Below, piece after piece: positions 56,586-64,000 of a DNA stretch of 64,000 nucleotides. Origin of the DNA: Larimichthys crocea (lineage: Eukaryota; Chordata; Actinopteri; Sciaenidae); NCBI RefSeq assembly GCF_000972845.2, contig NC_040021.1, forward strand, positions 6,925,291 through 6,989,290. Reading direction: 5' to 3'. The notes beneath the pieces are model-generated. The model searched no databases. It worked only from the letters and a program-made list of their open reading frames with translations, and was not told the DNA's origin. Positions within the stretch are counted from its first letter, which is position 1, and each line of letters opens with the position of its first letter. The translations under genes and the position numbers were made by a program.

Positions 56586-59500
56586 CACTACGTAACAGGT
56601 TTGAAATCATTTTGATGCTACACAGACTTGGTGTCTCTGTCATTTGGCTCCAGGTAAGATCACCTGCAAGACATATGTAACACTTCACGGCACCGAGTCA
56701 CACACCACCAATTATTTCACTGATTTTGGTGAAACTGGATCATATTTTATGGAGAAAATATTTTCTGGTTTTCTCTCTTTCCCTCTCTGTGATTTACAGA
56801 GTTTCCTGATGGACAGTGAAGTAAACTGCTGTCAACTGTAGCTGCTGTTAGCTAATGTTAGCTTAGAGTTTTAGCGCTGCCTGGACTATGATGTCAGGGC
56901 AAAAGTTTTCAAGCACAGGCGAATGCTGACCGTGTCGTGCCAGAAGTGGAGCTGGGCAATCAGGCAATGTAACTGTGTTCAGCAGCCTCTATGCACATAA
57001 TGTCAAGAGTAAATCTGGGACTGACTTTTAGTCGTTGGTGAGAGCTTGGTGAAATAAAAGGCTGAAAGACAGACGCCGGGCTGGACTGACTGCTGTTGGA
57101 CTAGTAAAGCTGGCTGCTGTGTCCTGTGGTGTTGACCTTGCTTGATGTTTGGCTGTTGGCAAAATTGTCGAGTCGCTAGTTTTTGATCATAAGTAATATA
57201 ATCAGATCAAATTCACGTGTACATCTGTTCTGGAGTCTCACGGAAACAGCAGAACTTAAGGATACTTAAGTAATTGAATTCACATAAGAAATAGTCTGGC
57301 TCATAGACCCCCCTAACACCACAAGCTGCTGGCTCCAACATTATGTGTAACAGACCAACATGAGAGTGTTATCAATCCCATCTAACTCTCAGCAGGAAAG
57401 AAAATAAGCATATTTTCTAAATCTGTCAAAAAGAATTTCTTTCAGTTTAAATTATTCAAGCACACTGCATTAAAAAGTTGCTGCATTGCTGAGAGTACAA
57501 TAAATTTCAGTCTGAAGGTTCAACAGGACAGCAAAACACTGCACAGCAGTACCCTGACACAGGATTTCACAACTCTTGAGTTATCTAGTTATCATTTTAT
57601 TATCCATCTCCATGATCGCAACACAAAAAGTGGAATCACACCGTTCACATTGTGCAAGTTTTAATGCACCAGGAAAGTGTGCTTGCACAGGTTTGACTGT
57701 CCAAAACTGTGCTCTGCCACCGCAGTGGCCTCAGTGAAATGGATGAGGAAGCTACATTTTTATTTTTTTTTTAGTGTCAATCAGAACACAGCCTAGGGAG
57801 GATTTTAGTTTCCCATGATAGTCTAAATGCTGTTTCAGCAACTAGTCATCCGGTCTACATGAGAAATAATATAGGCTGTCAGTGCCTCCTAAAACTTCCC
57901 ATATGCCCGCTCCTTAAAATACCTCATAGGAGTGTTTCTAATCTGCTACCTGAAGCTTAGCGAGAGATTGTGGTCGAGATCAGGAGAAGTGTCAAAGTTA
58001 GATCTTGTGCAATCCACCCAGACCTTTACCGACGTCATACTAGCTTTTGAACGTAGTCATAGGTTGTTTTGTGAGTCTCTGTTTCAGAGTCACAACATGG
58101 GGGAGACGATGGTGCAGGGTTTCCTCATACCATATAACATAAAGTGTATAAAATGTAGAAATATTTCCTAAATGTGTAATAACAGATTAATAATGTTCAA
58201 AAAGGTTAAAACGGTACAGAGGACATTATTTTCTGTAGAGCTCTAACTTAGCCTATTGTTGTTTACATGTTTCATGCCCAGAATAAGTTGCCTCATCAGC
58301 TTTCTGCCGGGTCAGACCCTGGCAGGGAGAGAGACAGTTGTAAATAGTGAGCAGATCTCTGGCAGAGCGGCCGCACAGCAGATTTCATCCCAAGAAGCCA
58401 ACTTTAGTAAACAGGCAGAGCTAATGAGGACACTGAACACACACAAACACACACACACACAGACAGGGAGACATCCACACTCACACTCTCATACACACAC
58501 ACACACACAACGCAGTGTCTGAGCATTTGGAGGCCCCGAGGCCCCGGGGCCAGAGCAGCCCAGATACCTGATGGGAGCAGGGACATCAAAGCTGCAGGAT
58601 TAGAGAGAGGAGAGAGGAGAGAGTGCCGCAGGGAGGAAATGCTAACTTATTATCCGCTTCCCAGCTAATCCTGTTATCTACAGAATATAGCTGTGTTTAA
58701 CCCCCCAACACACCTCCCTCTGACAACACACACACACATACGGTGTACACACACAGAATTCAGTGTTCTGGGGTTCAACAGCCTCCCAGAGCACCCCCTT
58801 GTTTCACACTGAAACCGCCCCCCCAAAAAAATAACCATCTGGTTTTGTATCTTAGTTTAAAGATAATGTAGATGTAGTTGAACCTTCACCACATGTTCAA
58901 GTCCCAGTGCTCTTTCTAGATCCTTCTCTAAGTTTTAGGCTCATGACTTGGATTTGAATTCCACTTCAGTTTTCGTGGGCTTTCAGGTGATGTAACGCAC
59001 CCTCTGGCAGACATATTGGAGGTCCACAGATCAGGGTTGCCCCAGGCGGAGTGAGGCACCAAAGCTGAATATGATTTAGTTCCCCCCCCAATCCATTTTC
59101 ATGTGTGCGCCTATTTTCACAAATACAGAATTGTCCTTTAAACTCTATAAGTAAGTGAATGTGTTTTGCTAAAAAAAATCACGTGCTGTAGTTCAAACAA
59201 TTGTAAGCAATCTTTAAAAATCGAACTAAAGCAAAACACCGCTTTGCTTTTCCAACTGAAATTGGTACGCACAGATACACATCATCGATATTTGAACCTC
59301 CAAACTCATGATATATCATCATATACGGACTGTGATGAACTGAAAGGTTCATCAGGTTTCACCCTGCTGGTTGACAATGCTGTTGATATCTACATCTTCA
59401 TCCTTTAAAGAACTTTCCCTGCACACAAACATTTGAGTTGTAACAGCTTCACAAATGTTACAGTTTAAACTCACGTACAGGATCGTGTGTGTCAAGAACG

Positions 59501-60449
59501 TTGCTCTTTAAATTGGATTTCATGTGACATTACTGGCCTTTTGCAGCCTTGCTGGAAGATCACAGTTCTAGAGGGGGAAAAGAAACATCTAGCGGATGGA
59601 ACGGTTAACACATTACATACTGACCAGTACTTCCCATGAGTTATCTTGCTGACTGTCTACCATTTATAGGCATAAATCAACTATTTATGCAGCGTTAACT
59701 GAACTGTACAGATCTCCTCATCTACATGTCAGATTGTTGTTTTTTTATTAAGCTAAAAACAACCAGCTTTCATCTATTTGGTAGTCACAGGGTATATGGT
59801 ACTTTCAAGTGCGTTCTTTAAAAGGAGGAGCCTTTGAAGGTAGCATTATATCAGCTACGTAGAGCCGATGTGCTCCACAGCCGATGGTATGTCACCTTCA
59901 AGTGCTCCTCTGTTTGAGTTCAGCTGTAAATATGACTTGTTGCACATTCAGCTGCCCAGTTTCATGGAGATACGACTACCTTTTATTGTAGTAACCAAAT
60001 AAAGAGAGATTTATTTTGCAGGTAATTCATTTTTCCAGAAATCTAAATTAACAAATGTCCAGAACAAGCTTTATACTTCTTCAATTTGCCTGTTTCCAAA
60101 ATAGCAAAATACGCCTGTTTGACACCAGATGCTGGCTCTTCATACCCTAAACATCACATATCCACATTCATAATACTTTTGAGTAATGGTCAACAAATTC
60201 ATTATATTTCTGACAGCTCGTAGGCAGCATATAAGCTACTAATTCCCCCTGATTAAGCTGCAATATAATGTGGTATGACAGACGATTAGCTGGCAAGTAA
60301 ACAAGATGTTTATTGGCCTTGTTTTAAATCCACAATGATATATATACAGTATATATGTAATATAAAACAACAACTTCTTCTTTTGCTATCACACCACGGC
60401 TGTATGAAGGCAAAGGTATAATGCTGAATGTTCCTGCACATTAATTTAC

Positions 60450-60910
60450 AGCAGGTACGAGAGTTTACTTCTAGCCATAATTAGCTCATTGTCCTTTCTG
60501 ACCATAACACCTGTAAAATAAAGAGAGGAGGGGAAGAGAGAGAGAGAGGGGGAAGTTGAAAGAGAAAATCCATTGCAGATAATGTTTATGTGAACAGAAG
60601 TAGTAAAAGAATATGGTGTGCTAATACATGTAGATGAAGTGAAATTGTCATTAGGCTAATCAGCACTAAACTAATTGGGAGTCATGGACCCTCCTATCTG
60701 CTAATTCTAACCCTAAACCCCAGCCCATATCTGCGAGCAAATGGAGGAAGAGAGAGAGAGAGCAGGGAAAAAAAATGGAGGGAAAGAGCTGAAAATGTGA
60801 GTGAGGTATAGAGAGGAAGAGAGAGATGAAGCCTAATTAAGAGTGCTGGGATTTATGCAAATGAGACGGTGCTGATATGGTAATCAGAGCCTGCAGGGCC
60901 GTAACAGGCT
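60450..60910. promoter_or_regulatory. Enhancer-like block near the right end
   Basis: Unique sequence with ccataattagctcattgtcc, gtcattaggctaatcagc, actaaactaattgggagtca, gcctaattaagag and the octamer ATGCAAAT at 60855-60862. A GA-rich tract interrupts it. Called by motif density. Confidence 0.35.
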
Positions 60911-60914
60911 GTGC

Positions 60915-60916
<2 letters not shown>

Positions 60917-60957
<41 letters not shown>
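60917..60957 (+). repeat. (GT)n microsatellite
   Basis: About 20 GT units. Confidence 0.94.
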
Positions 60958-60958
<1 letters not shown>

Positions 60959-61409
60959 TAAGAGGCTGACAGCTGGCTGTGAGGAAGGTCAGAGCCAATC
61001 AGGCTCTTACTCTAATGCACACTGCCCTCTGGCCACTCTGCCATCTCTCTCTCCCTCTCTCTCATGTGCTCGCTCTCTCTTTTTCTTGGTGTCTTCTCTC
61101 TTCCCCTCGCTGTTATCCTAACCCTTTCCACCCATTCTCTCTCCCTCTTCCTCTTCTTCTTTACATTTCACTGGTTGTCTGTCACGATGCGCCTTGGACG
61201 CTGCACACAAACCTACACATTGTTTTCACACATTTACCGACAATTGAACAATTTGTCACTTCCATCCTGACTTATCCTGTTTGATAAATGTCTGTATGTA
61301 CGTCTAAAGCTGTTGGTTGTCGTCGTGATTATAGGGTGACAAAGAAAGAAATTCACAGCTCTAGTTTCATGTAAAAATGCACACTGAAGCGACATCTGGA
61401 GTGACATCC

Positions 61410-61850
61410 CCCGTGGCTGTGAAGTGAAGCCAACGCGAAGGTGACAAAAACTGCAGTTCCTCAAACGTCCACTTGAGGCTGGCTACAGGACGAGTCAGTC
61501 TCCATAAGTCCCCATGTTAAAATGTCCAACTTCACAGCAGAAATAACCATGTTTACAGCCTGGTACAAAAAACAGTTTTGCTCTCTACAGCTAATTTCCC
61601 CGTTCATGACAACTGTACTGAGTCTGAAATCATATAAAGGCTTCAAGTTATGCAGAATTAACAGCGTGGCTGCTTTGACTGACATGTAGGTGCTGTTACT
61701 GGTGGCTTGTTTGAGCCACCAGGCTACATTGAGCCCGCCCCAGCTCCACCAATGCTCCATGTCTTTGCCCATTCTTGGATTAGCCAGGACACGGAGGAAA
61801 CAGGACTGCCAACAGCTCTTTAGAAACCTATGGGTGATGTCACGGAGACT
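61410..61850 (+). mobile_element. Repeat family A, longest copy
   Basis: It runs from ccgtggctgtgaagtgaagc to tgggtgatgtcacggagac. It keeps the part lost in the 53577 copy and also catgtttacagcctggtac and acagttttgctctctac, which the 54453 copy lacks. So the copies complement each other and define one family. Confidence 0.65.
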
Positions 61851-64000
61851 ACAGTCGTGTTTTACACCCCTCTTATTGCTCTGCTAGTTAGCCACATTAG
61901 TGGTCAATCGTGGTTTTATACAGCGGAAGCTAGTCACAGCAAAACACATTTGATTGGATACATATTATATATGAGTCTACAAGAAGAGAAAATGGAGGAA
62001 TTGGAAGTAATAATATTATAGAAATACTCATAAATTAGGACACACCTTAAGTACATAAATGAGACATATATGAACAGTTAACATGGTTTAAAAGACCGAT
62101 TAGAAAATGTATTTTTTGTTTCACTGTCTTTAAGTTAAAAGCTCCTTTAAGATGTCTGATGCTACAATATAAAACACTTCAAACAGACTGAATGAAATAA
62201 AATAAACTGGCGATTCATTCGGACTCTGAGGCTACCGGAAAGTCTCATCCCTGAACAGAACGACCTCTTCAAGTGCTGTGACTTCAGAGCAGCTCAGTCA
62301 GAAGGTCTTCATGTGTCAGTCGAGGCTTTTCGGACCTCACAAGTAGAATGAAACACAGAGCTTCTTGATAATTGTTAAATACATTCTTATGTGCACGAAC
62401 ATGAACACACACACACACACACACGCAGAACCCAAGGCCATGAGGCCATATCAACACATCTGAGTGTAATCCAGTTAACAGAGTATCCCAAATGACTAAA
62501 TTAATCAGACAAATACTATCTGGCTCATCTCTCTGTACTGCTTTGATGTGTGCGCACACAAAAACACACACATGCTCGTACACACACACACACACAGATA
62601 CACATATAGAGGAGGAATTATTGTGGAACATTGGTCTAACTGAGAAATTACTTTACCTGCTCTGATAATAAGGCCTCAAACCCATGGAGGGGCCTTTGAG
62701 ATACTATCATTATACCAGCAACCCCGGGGGCACGCACACACACACACACAGACACACACACCTCTGTTGTATACATGGGAGTGAGAGAGATCAAAAAGAT
62801 GCATTGATTCACGACTCCAGATAGAGAGCACAATAGCACAAAAAAGATCATTACTGTGGTTCTCTTGCAGCTATGAAGTACAAACCTTCACCTTCAGTGA
62901 CATGATTCTTAATTGACGATCATGCTTTGTACATACAGTGAAGGTTATTGTACGGCTAACACACCTCCCACTTCCTTATCATCTTTTTTTATTCCAGATG
63001 CCAACAGCGGAACAAAGAGGTCTGTCAGATTCTGAGACTGAAACATGCCGCAAAAATTCAACTTTTCAGGCATTTAACAAATAACACAGCTAATAACTTG
63101 ACACTTTTACCACATGACCTACTGAGAAAACATATTGTTTGAAGAATTTGAAATGTAAAACAGAGTAAAGGCTAAGGTTTAGCAGAGGTTTGGTCTCAGT
63201 TGTGGACAAAATTATTCATCAATGGTCAGTTTAGTCAGTGGAGAGACAGTACACAGGAGTCCAAGACCTCTAATGCTGAAAGATTTAGTGAAGCTCGATC
63301 AAGGAGAATGGAGGATTTATCAAAACACTTCATCATGACATGACGCCGCCTCGGTTCTGAAGAAGCTGTCCTCTCTGACTCAGAGTAGTGCCACAACTAC
63401 TCGATGTCCATGAGTGATCATTACTCTACAAACAAGGAAAAATGTTTCTCTTAGTGGACCAACTTCTACGTTATGTACCTGCCTATGTACGTACGATGTA
63501 TCTGTAGTACCATAGTAATGATCAAAATGGCGCCTGCTTTCCTGAACACAAACATACAGCTGCTCTGTGTCTCAAGAAGAAGAAGTCAGTTTCTCCATAA
63601 CAATCTAAGGTTCGACACCATCATTACAGTGACCTCAACACATCTGCTTCACCCTGTGTAACTCCACATGTGACATGCTAGAATGGAAATTCCTTCACAG
63701 AGTTAGTTAAGAAAATAATAAGAGGTTGTTTGGGTTTGTCTTCTTCGTCCTCCTGTGGTTGCAGTTTCTCTTCTTACCAACACGGCAGCAACGTCAACCT
63801 CTCTCAGTCAAATCCAGCCAGTAAACAGCGCTCTCACTCTCCAGCCATATCTGAGAAGTAGCTACGAAGAAGTTTCCCAATCAGTCTAATTAATGACTGG
63901 CAACACCAGCACTGTATTTTCTCCTCATTTGTAGCCTGGATATATTTAATTGAGACTGATTTCTACAAGATTGTCAACTGTCATCTTCACTCAGACTCAA
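61851..64000. other. Right end of window, no gene seen
   Basis: AT-rich sequence with short CA arrays (about 62407-62425, 62580-62597, 62737-62760). No exon with supporting homology is seen. Confidence 0.55.

Larger units (their letters stand above)
56586..61409. other. Downstream flank, third part
   Basis: No exon is recognised. It holds CA/GT arrays (58439-58508, 60917-60957) and an enhancer-like block at 60450-60910; the rest is AT-rich and featureless to me. Confidence 0.55.

Overview
The window is vertebrate nuclear DNA, almost certainly from a ray-finned fish and probably a percomorph teleost. The evidence is spliced genes with GT-AG introns, dense (CA)n/(GT)n microsatellites, and several interspersed repeats of a kind common in percomorph genomes. 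It holds two complete protein-coding genes on the + strand, both AP-2 transcription factors: tfap2d (coding exons 6698-20522, 8 exons, 458 aa) and tfap2b (coding exons 29685-40231, 7 exons, 445 aa). The same order and orientation (TFAP2D then TFAP2B) is known at human chromosome 6p12. I see no rRNA, tRNA, CRISPR array or bacterial-type gene.

Layout: 1-6697 is the upstream flank and 5' UTR of tfap2d, with a G-rich tract, polypyrimidine tracts and a TATA-box candidate. 6698-20522 is the tfap2d coding gene, with a 3' UTR running to a poly(A) signal near 21774. 21800-29570 is the spacer between the genes and carries two hAT-like DNA transposon relics. 29571-40231 is tfap2b, with a poly(A) signal at 40969. 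40990-64000 has no recognisable coding exon; it holds microsatellites, copies of at least two dispersed repeat families, and several segments that read like conserved developmental enhancers. That reading is by composition and motif only, with no alignment.

The two genes are clear paralogues. Intron positions and phases match through the DNA-binding and dimerisation region, and the 119-nt and 142-nt exons are identical in length. tfap2d has one extra phase-2 intron in the last part of the dimerisation domain. Both proteins are expected to bind GC-rich palindromes as dimers, each with its own N-terminal activation region. tfap2b keeps the PPPY-type PY motif; tfap2d has a histidine-rich region in its place.

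The most useful new observation is a second, internal first exon of tfap2b at 31576-31602. It encodes a nine-residue N-terminus beginning MLVH, is spliced in phase 0 onto exon 2, and mirrors the alternative first exon known for TFAP2A. A protein made from it would lack the VKYE SUMO-type motif encoded by the upstream first exon. Other items for a second look are a three-copy diverged ~135-bp repeat in tfap2d intron 2, a perfect 46-bp tandem duplication, a dispersed repeat family with five copies in the last 17 kb, a transposase N-terminal fossil, and several enhancer-like segments.
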